From: a virus | DNA length: 20,105 bases | Virus record (IMG/VR): IMGVR_UViG_3300005515_000068 | Span: 1 to 20,105 of that record | Direction: 5' to 3' (one strand) | Part shown: piece by piece, positions 1 through 6,851 of the stretch | Position numbering within the stretch: position 1 is the first letter of the stretch | Layout of the letters: the number at the start of each line of letters is the position of its first letter | Translations under genes and position numbers: made by a program | The notes under the pieces: generated by a model | Database searches by the model: none | Seen by the model: the letters and a program-made list of their open reading frames with translations, nothing else | Told to the model about the DNA's origin: nothing

Positions 1-1
1 G

Positions 2-436
2 GCTGTTGCCGCGCGTCACGCTCAAACGCGGGGCGCATCTCTTGCGGGTGCGGGGGAAGGGGAAGGCCCCGAAATTGATCCCGAAGACCTGGACCCAGAG
101 GCGGAGCAGGACAACGCCGCGCCAGCGACCCCGGACGCGAAGCGAAAGGCCAAAGCTCTGGCGGACAAGGCCGAGATCGACGCCAAGGCCGCAGCTCGTG
201 ACTACGAAGTCAGCATGGGCAAGCTGCTCGACGCCGGGCAGGTCGAACACGTGCTGGCCGAAGCGGCCACCGCGATCCGGGTTGAGCTGGAGCGCATGGC
301 AGACGCCTTGGCACCGCAGCTGGCGGCAACTGCCGACGAGGCCCGCTGCCGGGAGCTGATCTGGAACGAGGTCAGTCACGCACTGGAAGAAATGAGCCGG
401 GGCTTCCGTACCGCCTCGACGGCGGTGGTTGAATGA
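2..436 (+). CDS. Phage terminase small subunit, C-terminal part
   Basis: This frame is open from the left edge of the window and stops at 436, so the start lies outside. The visible 144 residues begin with an acidic, Ala/Pro-rich stretch followed by a charged helical segment (AKRKAKALADKAEIDAKAA) and end in a helical region with RDYEVSMGKLLDAGQVEHVL and the pattern LIWNEVSHALEEMSRGF. This resembles the C-terminal, large-subunit-binding half of small terminase (Nu1/DUF1441-like) proteins, which recognise the packaging site and recruit the large subunit. The N-terminal DNA-binding domain is not visible. The identification rests mainly on position: the stop codon overlaps the start of the large terminase by four bases (ATGA), which is the usual arrangement. 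A Met codon at 215 exists, but the frame runs open well upstream of it with a coherent protein, so I treat the gene as 5'-truncated by the window. Confidence 0.72.
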   Translation, partial: AVAARHAQTRGASLAGAGEGEGPEIDPEDLDPEAEQDNAAPATPDAKRKAKALADKAEIDAKAAARDYEVSMGKLLDAGQVEHVLAEAATAIRVELERMADALAPQLAATADEARCRELIWNEVSHALEEMSRGFRTASTAVVE

Positions 437-2367
437 CCGCTCTGGCTCGCCTGCATTCCGTCCTGGCGCGCTCGCTGCAACCCCGTCGTCCGCTGACCGT
501 CTCCCAATGGAATGACGAGCACATGCGACTTTCCAGTAAGGGCAGCAGCAAGCCCGGCCGCTGGGTCACCAGTCGCAATCCGCCGTTGCGCGAGCCGATG
601 GACAACATGTCCGCGCGCAGCCCCGTCCACGACCAGGCTTGCATGTTCCCCATCCAGTTCGGCAAGAGCCAGATCGCCACCAACTCCATCGCGTACTGGA
701 TGGACTATGCGCCGGCCCCGATCATGTACGCGCTGCCGGGCGAAGCGTCCATGAACAAGTGGGTGAACCAGAAGCTCAACCCGATGATCGAAGTGTGCAA
801 GGCCGTGCGCCGGGCGCTAAGCAGTACCGCCAGCCGCGACAGCTCCAATCAGCGCACCTTCAAGGACTTTGCAGGTGGCCAGCTCTACGTGGAACACATG
901 GGTAGTCCCCAGCGCTTGAAGTCGACGACGGTCAAGAACCTGGTGGTGGATGAGATCGATGAAGCTCCGCAGGTGCTGCTGACTGGCGATGACCCGGTCA
1001 AGATGCTGGATGGCCGCACCTCGTCCTTCCCCACCACCTACAAGCGGCTGTACATCAGTACGCCGGGTATCTCGGGTTTGAGCCGCATAGCCAAGCTCTA
1101 TGAGAAATCGGACCAGCGTCGTTACCACGTCCCGTGCCCTCATTGCGGACACTTCCAGCACCTGCAGTGGAGCGGACTGCATTGGTCACCCGACGCCAAG
1201 CATGCCTGGTATGCCTGCAACGACTGCGGCGCCTGTATCGAAGAGCACCACAAGGCGGACATGATCGCAGCCGGCCGCTGGGTGCCGGCCAACCCGGATT
1301 CGCTCGTCCGCGGTTACCACATCAACTGCCTGTACTACCAGTTCGGGCTAGGGCCGCGCTGGGTTGACCTGGTGCGCGAATGGCTGGATGCGCAGAACGA
1401 TCCTGCCTCGCTGAAGACCTTCGTAAACGACCGTCTGGCTGAGACGTGGGAAGATCCGAAGATGCGCGCGGTCAAGCACAACGTGATCGCAGATCGCGTG
1501 GAACCGTACCGGCTTCGCTGTGCGCCGCGTGGGGTGCTGGCCATCACCGTGGGTGTGGATACCCAGGACAACCGGCTTGCGGTCCACGTGGTTGGGTGGG
1601 GGCGGGGGATGACCGCTTGGACTCTCGACTACGTCGAACTTGCCGGTGACCCGGCAGAGGAGGAGGTGTGGGTGGCGCTGACGGATCTGCTCAATCGGCC
1701 CATAGAGCGGGAGGACGGCGTACAGCTGCGAGCCTCCGCCACCGCCATCGACGCGGGTGGCCACCGCACCGAGGCGGTGAAGAACTACGTACGGCAGCGC
1801 AAGATCACCCGCGTCATGTGCATCTTTGGCGCGGTGCCGAACAACGCGCCCATTCTGTCCAAGGGAAAGCTTGCCGACGTGACCTGGAAAGAACGCACGG
1901 ATAAGCGAGGAATCACCATCCACCATGTCGGAACTGTGGCGGCCAAGCACTACCTCTACAGTCGGCTGGCAGCCGACGCCGAGCGGCAGGCGGAGGCGCG
2001 ACTGGTGCGTTTCAGCGACGAGCTGTCCCCGGAGTTCTTCCCCGGGCTCGTCTCGGAGGTCTACAACCCTGTCAAAAATAGATTCGAGAAGCGCGTGACC
2101 CGCAACGAGCCATTGGACACGTGGGTGTATGCCTACGCCGCAGCCCACCACGCGGAGGTGCGCCTGCATCGTTTCACCAAGTCTGACTGGGATGCCTTGG
2201 AGGGAAGGCTGGCCGGATCGGGCGGAGTGCCAGCACCGGATTCCCGTGAAACATCGGCGGGTGGGGAAGCGGCCCTTGGCGTCCACGTGGGAGTGGCTGC
2301 GGGCCAAGTTGCGCCGGCGGGCCGAGCGCGTAGCTCGGGTTTTGCCCGCGACGGCTGGGGACTGTGA
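433..2367 (+). CDS. Phage terminase large subunit, lambda gpA type
   Basis: This is the ATP-driven packaging motor and cos-type nuclease that cuts concatemeric DNA and pumps it into the prohead. The length of 644 residues is normal for the gpA family. The N-terminal ATPase part holds a divergent Walker A region near residues 73-84 (PIQFGKSQIATN) and a Walker B strand with acidic end at 170-176 (LVVDEID). A four-cysteine zinc-ribbon-like element follows at C235, C238, C262 and C265, typical of this family. The nuclease part starts at about 367 with GVDTQDN (D376), then AIDAGG (D440) and LDTW (D562) as likely metal-binding acidic residues. The last 40 or so residues are low-complexity and end FARDGWGL. 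The start ATG overlaps the previous stop, indicating coupling. Family assignment is firm; the exact catalytic residues are inferred by pattern. Confidence 0.96.
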   Translation: MTALARLHSVLARSLQPRRPLTVSQWNDEHMRLSSKGSSKPGRWVTSRNPPLREPMDNMSARSPVHDQACMFPIQFGKSQIATNSIAYWMDYAPAPIMYALPGEASMNKWVNQKLNPMIEVCKAVRRALSSTASRDSSNQRTFKDFAGGQLYVEHMGSPQRLKSTTVKNLVVDEIDEAPQVLLTGDDPVKMLDGRTSSFPTTYKRLYISTPGISGLSRIAKLYEKSDQRRYHVPCPHCGHFQHLQWSGLHWSPDAKHAWYACNDCGACIEEHHKADMIAAGRWVPANPDSLVRGYHINCLYYQFGLGPRWVDLVREWLDAQNDPASLKTFVNDRLAETWEDPKMRAVKHNVIADRVEPYRLRCAPRGVLAITVGVDTQDNRLAVHVVGWGRGMTAWTLDYVELAGDPAEEEVWVALTDLLNRPIEREDGVQLRASATAIDAGGHRTEAVKNYVRQRKITRVMCIFGAVPNNAPILSKGKLADVTWKERTDKRGITIHHVGTVAAKHYLYSRLAADAERQAEARLVRFSDELSPEFFPGLVSEVYNPVKNRFEKRVTRNEPLDTWVYAYAAAHHAEVRLHRFTKSDWDALEGRLAGSGGVPAPDSRETSAGGEAALGVHVGVAAGQVAPAGRARSSGFARDGWGL

Positions 2368-2699
2368 TGGCAAAGCGAAGAGAGACGACCGAACAACTTC
2401 GGGAACGAATTCTGGCGGCGATGCTGGCGGACATCGGGATAAGCGAACGGATGGCGCAACCCTTCGTGGATTCGGTGATGCACTGCTTCGCGGGTGAACA
2501 GCCCTACTTTCCGGCGGTTGCCAAGACATATGCGGTCGAGGAAATCCGTGCCGCGCTCAAGAATGGGATTCCCGTGAAACAAGTGATGCGGCAGTTCGAT
2601 GTTTCCCGTTCCAAGCTTCATGAATTGTTCCCCGGCGGTCTGCCAAAGCGTGAGGAAAGCGAGGTGTCCACGCTTTCAATGAAAGTGGCGACAAATTAG
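2367..2699 (+). CDS. Mor-like helix-turn-helix regulator in the packaging gene block
   Basis: The product is a 110-residue basic protein. An N-terminal helical half (about 8-42) leads to a short strand-like turn GEQPYFP (43-49), and then a helix-turn-helix is predicted at about 67-88 (IPVKQVMRQFDVSRSKLHEL). This order of dimerisation helices, short strand and C-terminal helix-turn-helix matches the Mor/C family of Mu-like late activators, but I cannot confirm it by alignment. The ATG at 2367 overlaps the large terminase stop (TGATG), and GTG at 2364 is an alternative start one codon earlier. The gene sits between the terminase and gpW genes, which are adjacent in lambda, and its 3' end and downstream spacer have lower GC than the flanks and carry repeated TGTCCACG sites. 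It may regulate the downstream genes or itself, or be an acquired accessory gene; its target is not shown by the sequence. Confidence 0.68.
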   Translation: MAKRRETTEQLRERILAAMLADIGISERMAQPFVDSVMHCFAGEQPYFPAVAKTYAVEEIRAALKNGIPVKQVMRQFDVSRSKLHELFPGGLPKREESEVSTLSMKVATN

Positions 2700-2708
2700 T
2701 TTTTCGCC
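2687..2708 (+). other. Short hairpin spanning the regulator stop codon
   Basis: GGCGA (2687-2691) can pair with TCGCC (2704-2708), and the neighbouring AAA/TTT bases add pairs with one mismatch between. The T-rich run lies inside the loop and right arm, not after the stem, so this does not fit a standard intrinsic terminator. It may slow decay or affect read-through at the end of the Mor-like gene, but the evidence is weak. Confidence 0.3.
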
Positions 2709-2738
2709 CCTTCCAAATCAGTGACTTGCGAGCAGTGA

Positions 2739-2767
2739 TGTCCACGAGTTTATTGAGTTCGTGGACA
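2739..2767. promoter_or_regulatory. Perfect 9-bp palindrome, candidate operator upstream of gpW
   Basis: TGTCCACGA (2739-2747) and TCGTGGACA (2759-2767) are exact reverse complements separated by 11 bases, about one DNA turn, as expected for a dimeric DNA-binding protein. It lies in the only real spacer of the packaging block (2700-2791), where 45 of the 100 bases at 2691-2790 are G or C. A weak sigma70-like pair, TTGCGA at 2726-2731 and TTTATT at 2749-2754 with 17 bases between, overlaps the left arm, each hexamer matching consensus at four of six positions. As RNA it could also form a hairpin ahead of the gpW start. An operator is my inference. Confidence 0.5.
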
Positions 2768-2791
2768 CCTAAGTCCCTAGCCTATGTAGTC

Positions 2792-3007
2792 ATGAAGACT
2801 GCTCAGGAAATGCTGGATCTGTACATCGCCGCCGAACAGGCTGTCCTGCTTGGACAGTCAGTTCGCTTCGGAGAGCGTCAGCTGACCAGGGCAGACCTTG
2901 CGGAGATCCGCAACGGACGTAAGGAATGGCAAGCTGTCGTGGATCGCGCGGCAAGCGGCGGCCGTCGCGCTCGTTGGGCGAACGCTGATTTTGGCGGTGT
3001 CACCTGA
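2792..3007 (+). CDS. gpW-type head-tail connector (head completion) protein
   Basis: The 71-residue product fits the gpW family (lambda W has 68 residues). gpW proteins plug the portal after packaging and create the site for the next connector ring. The pattern of an N-terminal helix (TAQEMLDLYIAAEQAVLLG), a short strand pair around SVRFGERQ (23-30), and a second helix starting LTRADLAEIRNGRKEW (31-46) is characteristic. The frame is open further upstream, but an earlier start would add 18-22 residues foreign to the family and would include the palindrome, so I chose ATG 2792. No clear Shine-Dalgarno sequence precedes it, which is unusual next to its neighbours. The stop overlaps the portal start (TGATG). 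Position between terminase and portal is as in lambda. Confidence 0.85.
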   Translation: MKTAQEMLDLYIAAEQAVLLGQSVRFGERQLTRADLAEIRNGRKEWQAVVDRAASGGRRARWANADFGGVT

Positions 3008-4539
3008 TGTCCTCCGCGCTCACCGCCAAGACACGCCTGGTCGCAGCACTCGGCACTGATCGTGCCATCGCCACAGCGCGGGCCCAGCTCGCTCCGGTGT
3101 TGGCGCGCGCCCATGAGGTCACTCGTCCCTCGCGCAATCGCAAGCTCGCTCGTGACTGGGGCAGTGGCAATGCCATCGCGGGAATGGACGCACGTCAGCT
3201 TCGTGACCAGGCACGCCACCTCGAACGCGATCTGGACCTGGCAGACAATGCCCTCAACGTGTTGGTGCAAAACACGGTCGGGTCTGGGATCGATGTGCTT
3301 TCCGCTCCACGCCTGCCGGGCCAGCCAATCGACCGCGCTCTGGCGCTGCAACTGGACGACCTGTGGGACGCATGGTGGGACGCGCCGGAAGTGACCGGTT
3401 CCCACGACTACGGTATGTGCCAGCAGTTGCTGGCTCGCAGCTGGTTCCGGGACGGCGACGCGTTCTACCAGGACCTGATTGGGCCCGTGTCGTATCTGCA
3501 GCACGGATCGGTCGTGCCCTACAGCTTTGAGATGCTCGAAGCGGACTTGGTGCCGCATGATTTCAACGATCCGGCGCGCAACATCAGCCAAGGCGTTGAA
3601 TGCAATGCGTGGGGAAGGCCGGTGGCCTACCACGTATTTAAGCGCCACCCGGGTGACCCGATGGGATCGCGCACCGAGACCAAACGTGTTTCGGCCGATT
3701 TCATGCACCGAATCGCGTTGGTGAAGCGGTTGCACCAGCTGCGTGGATTGAGCGTCTTCGCCAGTTCCATGTCGCGCTTCGAGGATGTCAAGGATTACGA
3801 GGAGTCCGAGCGCATCGCTGCGAAGGTTGCAGCGTCGATGACGTTCCAAATCAAGAAGGGCTCGGGCGAGCAATATGGCAATGATCTGGGCGGCAATGTG
3901 CTGATCCAGGACGACATGCCAATCCGTGAGCTGCGCTTGGCGCCGGGGGCGATCTTCGATGATCTGCTGCCGGGCGAGTCCATCGAAAGTCTGGGCACTG
4001 ACCGGCCCAATCCAAACGCGGCCACGTGGCGCAAGGAACAGCTGCGAGCGGCTGCAGGTGGTATTGGGGTGAGCTATTCCAGCCTGTCGCTGGACTACAA
4101 CGGCACCTACTCGGCGCAGCGCCAGGAGCTGGTAGAGAAGTGGGGCAGCTACCTGATGCTCGCCGAGCGCTTTATCGCGCTCTGTGTCCGGCCCCAGCGC
4201 ATGCGCTTTGTCGAAGCCTGCGTCCTTTCCGGTCGCGTGAAGATGCCGCGAGGCTGGACCCTGCGCGACTTGGCCGCATCGACCTACGTGCGTCCCGTCA
4301 TGCCCTGGATCGATCCGCTGAAAGAGGCTTACGCGCGTGGCGAGGCTGAAGATCGCGGCTGGGTATCGCCGCAGCAAAACACCCTGCAGTACGGCAACAA
4401 CCCGGCCGAGGTCCTGCGCCAACGCCAGGACTGGCAGCAACAGAACAAAGACCTGATGCCGCCGGCATCCAACACCAGCGCTGAAGCCCGTGCCCGCGTG
4501 GTGGGCTCGCTGCAGCACGATCTCTCCAGGAGCGAATGA
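3007..4539 (+). CDS. Phage portal protein, lambda gpB type
   Basis: The portal forms the dodecameric channel at one capsid vertex through which DNA enters and leaves, and it nucleates prohead assembly. The 510 residues match the lambda gpB family length. A hallmark is the segment LADNALNVLVQNTVGSGI at about 78-95, which follows the basic region RNRKLARDWGSGNA. Downstream are the expected FEMLEADLVPHDF segment (around 174-186), HVFKRHPGD (around 210-218) and the C-terminal WVSPQQNTLQYGNNPAEVLRQR-like stretch around 452-473, typical of the family's end. The start overlaps the gpW stop and its own stop overlaps the next start (ATGA at 4536). In lambda the gene order W-B-C is the same. No truncation or frameshift is visible. 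Confidence 0.95.
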   Translation: MSSALTAKTRLVAALGTDRAIATARAQLAPVLARAHEVTRPSRNRKLARDWGSGNAIAGMDARQLRDQARHLERDLDLADNALNVLVQNTVGSGIDVLSAPRLPGQPIDRALALQLDDLWDAWWDAPEVTGSHDYGMCQQLLARSWFRDGDAFYQDLIGPVSYLQHGSVVPYSFEMLEADLVPHDFNDPARNISQGVECNAWGRPVAYHVFKRHPGDPMGSRTETKRVSADFMHRIALVKRLHQLRGLSVFASSMSRFEDVKDYEESERIAAKVAASMTFQIKKGSGEQYGNDLGGNVLIQDDMPIRELRLAPGAIFDDLLPGESIESLGTDRPNPNAATWRKEQLRAAAGGIGVSYSSLSLDYNGTYSAQRQELVEKWGSYLMLAERFIALCVRPQRMRFVEACVLSGRVKMPRGWTLRDLAASTYVRPVMPWIDPLKEAYARGEAEDRGWVSPQQNTLQYGNNPAEVLRQRQDWQQQNKDLMPPASNTSAEARARVVGSLQHDLSRSE

Positions 4540-6779
4540 CCATGCGTGCATGCCTGTTGGCCGCCGCCATCCAAATCACCATCCGGGCCGACGCTGGCCA
4601 TGAGCCCGAGCTGGGTCCCGCGCTGTATCAGATTCGCGCCGACGCCGACACGGCCGAAGTCATGATCTACGGCGCAATCGGCGGATTTCTCTTCGAAGAA
4701 TCGGTCTCAGCCAGCGACCTGGTCGATCAGATCGGACAGATCACTGCCTCCACGATTCATGTGCGCCTGAACAGCGTGGGCGGCATCGTTGCTGATGGAC
4801 TGGCCATCCACAACGCACTCAAGTCCCACACCGCGCGCAAGATCATCACCGTGGAAGGACAGGCGGCGTCCATCGCTTCGCTGATCCTGCAGGCCGGCGA
4901 TGAGCGGCAGGTCTACGCCAGCTCGCTGGTGATGGTGCACGCCCCGCGCACGGTGGCTGCCGGTAGCGCAACTGCCTTCCGCCAGAACGCGGATGCCCTG
5001 GACGCTCATGCGGCGGCGATGTTGGAAGCGTACGCGGCCCGCTCGGGTCGCCGCGAGGACATGGAGCGCCTGCTTACCGACGACGTGGACCACTGGTACT
5101 CCGGCCCGCAGGCCGTAGAGGCCGGCTTGGCCGACACCGTCGTGGGCGCCGAGCCGGGCGCCAGCGCCCGCTGGCAGGGGGCATCGGCCGTGGCCATCAG
5201 CGGCTACCTGCAGTCCATCGACGGCGCGGCCTCTCCGGTCACCGCCCAGCTTCGCCGCCACATCACGGCGTGCCTGTCCCCACAAGTTTTCGCCTCTCTC
5301 CCTGAGGTCAGCCAGTCGGCCGTCATCGGCCATATCGAGGATCCCACCATGAACCAGCAGTACCGTCACATCCTCGCCAATGCCGGCCGCACCAGTGCGA
5401 CTCCGGCAGGCGCAACCGCCACCCCCGCCTCGGTCGCCGCGCCCGTAGCCGCACCGCCGGTGACGGCCGCGGCCGATCCGGTCCAGGCCGCGATGGTGGC
5501 ACTGCGCGAGCGCAATTCGCAGATCCAAGCGATGGCCACTCCGCATATGGGCAACGCCCAGGTAAGCGAGTACGTGAACAGCGTGATCGCGCAGGCTGAC
5601 TCCAATGTCACCGCCGATGCGGTGGGCCGCCACATCCTGGCGCTGCTGGCCACCAACGCGGGTCCGCTCAACGGTGGGGCCAACTTCACCGCTGGCACCG
5701 ACCAGCGTGACCTGACCCGCTCGGCGATGGCCAATGCAATCCAGGCCCGTGCCGGTCTGGTGCAGCCGACCGACGGCAACCCCTATCGCGGAATGACCAT
5801 GGGTGAGATCGCTCGCGCGTGCGTCCAGGCTACTGGCACCAGCGTAGCCGGCATGGATCGGATGCAGATTGTGGGTCTTGCCTTCACCCACAGCACCTCC
5901 GATTTCCCTTCGCTGCTGGGCGACGCCTCGCGCCGGGCCGTGCTGCAGGGGTATCAGGAAGCGGAGGAGAACTTCGACCAGTTCACCCGCGCCGTCAACG
6001 TGCCGGACTTCAAGCCCACCAACCTGGTCGGACTGGGCGCCTTCTCGGATCTGGACATCGTGCCGGAAGGTGGCGAGTACAAGCACGGCACCTTCAGCGA
6101 ACAATCGCAGGCGATGAAGATCGTCACCTACGGCAAGCTCTTCACCATCACCCGTCAGGCCATCATCAACGATGACCTGGGCATCTTCAGCGACGTGCCG
6201 CGCAAGATGGGCCAGGCTGCTCGACGCACGCTTGCAAAGGCGGTTTTCGAGCTGATCAACGGCAATCCGATTCTGGCCGATGGCAAGCCGCTGTTCCACG
6301 CCGATCACGGCAACCTCCTGCCGGCGGCGTTGATCAGTACCTCCAGCGTTGGCGGCATGCAGGCCCGGATGCGCCGTCAGAAGGACAAGGACGGCAACCT
6401 GATCCAGGTGCCGATGAAGGGGCTGCTGACCCCCGTTGCGCTGGGCGAACGCGCCCGCGCCGTACGCACTGCGGAGTTCGCTGTGGGGAGCGGCGGCGAG
6501 CGTGACCCGAACACCGTGCGTAACACCTTCGAAGTGTGGGACCACGGCCGGCTTGATGAAAAGAGCGCAGAAGCCTGGTACGGCGTGGCCAACCCCGCAT
6601 TCGTGGACGGAATCGTGGTGGGTTACCTGGACGGTAACCAGTCCCCGTATCTCGAACAGGAACAGGGCTTCACCGTCGACGGTGTTGCCTGGAAGGTTCG
6701 CCTCGATGCTGCGCCGGCTATTGCCGACTACCGAGGCATCTACAAGAACCCGGGCAAGCCTGAACCCGCCGAAGCCTGA
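4536..6779 (+). CDS. ClpP-like prohead protease fused to Mu gpT-like major capsid protein
   Basis: A single 747-residue frame joins two head functions. Residues 1-230 form a ClpP/S14-like serine protease: Ser112 in GQAASIAS, His135 in VMVHAP and Asp185 before HWYSG give a plausible triad with ClpP-like spacing. Residues 284-315 are an Ala/Pro/Thr linker. About 316-385 is helical and may act as an internal scaffold or delta domain. From about 389 to the end is a capsid domain resembling Mu gpT, with PLFHADHGNL (585-594) and the terminal GFTVDGVAWKVRLD...DYRGIYKNPG pattern. The protease would cut scaffold and capsid precursors during maturation. The start overlaps the portal stop (ATGA). AGGAG at 4528-4532 is only three bases from ATG 4536 but nine from ATG 4542, so 4542 may be the true start. 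Protease-capsid fusions of this type are known in other phages, to my recollection. Confidence 0.9.
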   Translation: MTMRACLLAAAIQITIRADAGHEPELGPALYQIRADADTAEVMIYGAIGGFLFEESVSASDLVDQIGQITASTIHVRLNSVGGIVADGLAIHNALKSHTARKIITVEGQAASIASLILQAGDERQVYASSLVMVHAPRTVAAGSATAFRQNADALDAHAAAMLEAYAARSGRREDMERLLTDDVDHWYSGPQAVEAGLADTVVGAEPGASARWQGASAVAISGYLQSIDGAASPVTAQLRRHITACLSPQVFASLPEVSQSAVIGHIEDPTMNQQYRHILANAGRTSATPAGATATPASVAAPVAAPPVTAAADPVQAAMVALRERNSQIQAMATPHMGNAQVSEYVNSVIAQADSNVTADAVGRHILALLATNAGPLNGGANFTAGTDQRDLTRSAMANAIQARAGLVQPTDGNPYRGMTMGEIARACVQATGTSVAGMDRMQIVGLAFTHSTSDFPSLLGDASRRAVLQGYQEAEENFDQFTRAVNVPDFKPTNLVGLGAFSDLDIVPEGGEYKHGTFSEQSQAMKIVTYGKLFTITRQAIINDDLGIFSDVPRKMGQAARRTLAKAVFELINGNPILADGKPLFHADHGNLLPAALISTSSVGGMQARMRRQKDKDGNLIQVPMKGLLTPVALGERARAVRTAEFAVGSGGERDPNTVRNTFEVWDHGRLDEKSAEAWYGVANPAFVDGIVVGYLDGNQSPYLEQEQGFTVDGVAWKVRLDAAPAIADYRGIYKNPGKPEPAEA
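5349..6779 (+). CDS. Possible internally started capsid protein (scaffold plus capsid, no protease)
   Basis: Inside the fusion gene, in the same frame, ATG 5349 (Met272, start of MNQQYRHIL) is preceded by GAGG about nine bases upstream (cgaggatcccacc). Initiation here would give a 476-residue protein lacking the protease but containing the linker, helical domain and entire capsid domain. A capsid needs hundreds of coat subunits but few proteases, and in lambda the scaffold Nu3 is likewise made from an internal start in the protease gene C. The position, exactly after the protease domain, fits this. No experimental support is available from sequence alone, and the alternative is that all capsid subunits come from autocleavage of the fusion. 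Confidence 0.5.
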   Translation: MNQQYRHILANAGRTSATPAGATATPASVAAPVAAPPVTAAADPVQAAMVALRERNSQIQAMATPHMGNAQVSEYVNSVIAQADSNVTADAVGRHILALLATNAGPLNGGANFTAGTDQRDLTRSAMANAIQARAGLVQPTDGNPYRGMTMGEIARACVQATGTSVAGMDRMQIVGLAFTHSTSDFPSLLGDASRRAVLQGYQEAEENFDQFTRAVNVPDFKPTNLVGLGAFSDLDIVPEGGEYKHGTFSEQSQAMKIVTYGKLFTITRQAIINDDLGIFSDVPRKMGQAARRTLAKAVFELINGNPILADGKPLFHADHGNLLPAALISTSSVGGMQARMRRQKDKDGNLIQVPMKGLLTPVALGERARAVRTAEFAVGSGGERDPNTVRNTFEVWDHGRLDEKSAEAWYGVANPAFVDGIVVGYLDGNQSPYLEQEQGFTVDGVAWKVRLDAAPAIADYRGIYKNPGKPEPAEA

Positions 6780-6791
6780 TCCGAACCTCGG

Positions 6792-6819
6792 TCAGGCGCG
6801 GCCATCCCGCCGCGCCTGA
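6792..6819 (+). other. Strong hairpin after the capsid gene
   Basis: TCAGGCGCGG (6792-6801) pairs perfectly with CCGCGCCTGA (6810-6819) around an eight-base loop, and a G-T(U) pair can extend it outward. It starts 13 bases after the capsid stop. There is no following T-run, so it does not fit a classic intrinsic terminator. It may protect the capsid message from 3' decay, act as a partial or Rho-assisted terminator, or be a processing site. Confidence 0.6.
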
Positions 6820-6851
6820 TTGCCATTCATATCGAAAGTGAGGACTGAACC

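Larger units (their letters stand above)
2662..2770. repeat. Inverted 21-bp repeats flanking the regulator's end and spacer
   Basis: The 11-mer AGGTGTCCACG at 2662-2672 recurs exactly on the opposite strand at 2760-2770. Extending both inward gives a 21-base match with 17 identities (2662-2682 against the reverse complement of 2750-2770), with the shared core AGGTGTCCACG, three differing bases, then TCAAT. A third TGTCCACG lies at 2739-2746 on the + strand. The left copy is inside the 3' end of the Mor-like gene. The repeats could be binding sites for a dimeric regulator or ends of a small inserted segment. Confidence 0.6.

Noticed and set aside
6-359. Arg/Pro-rich frame at the left edge
   Set aside because: It is out of frame with the small terminase sequence that continues to the coupled stop at 436 and shows no domain.
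1348-2529. 393-codon minus-strand open frame across the terminase end and the regulator gene
   Set aside because: It covers two supported plus-strand genes and looks like a low-complexity shadow.
2662-2770. Idea that the inverted repeats mark a tiny mobile element
   Set aside because: No flanking target duplication is visible outside the repeats and the left copy lies in coding sequence, so binding sites are the simpler reading.
2878-4551. Long open frame on the minus strand opposite the portal gene
   Set aside because: It mirrors the portal gene in high-GC DNA, its translation has no recognisable domain, and the plus-strand protein is a clear family match.
4707-6545. 612-codon open frame on the minus strand opposite the protease-capsid fusion
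   Set aside because: Composition is His/Arg/Gly-rich without domains, as expected for an antisense shadow of a GC-biased gene; no ribosome site or neighbour supports it.
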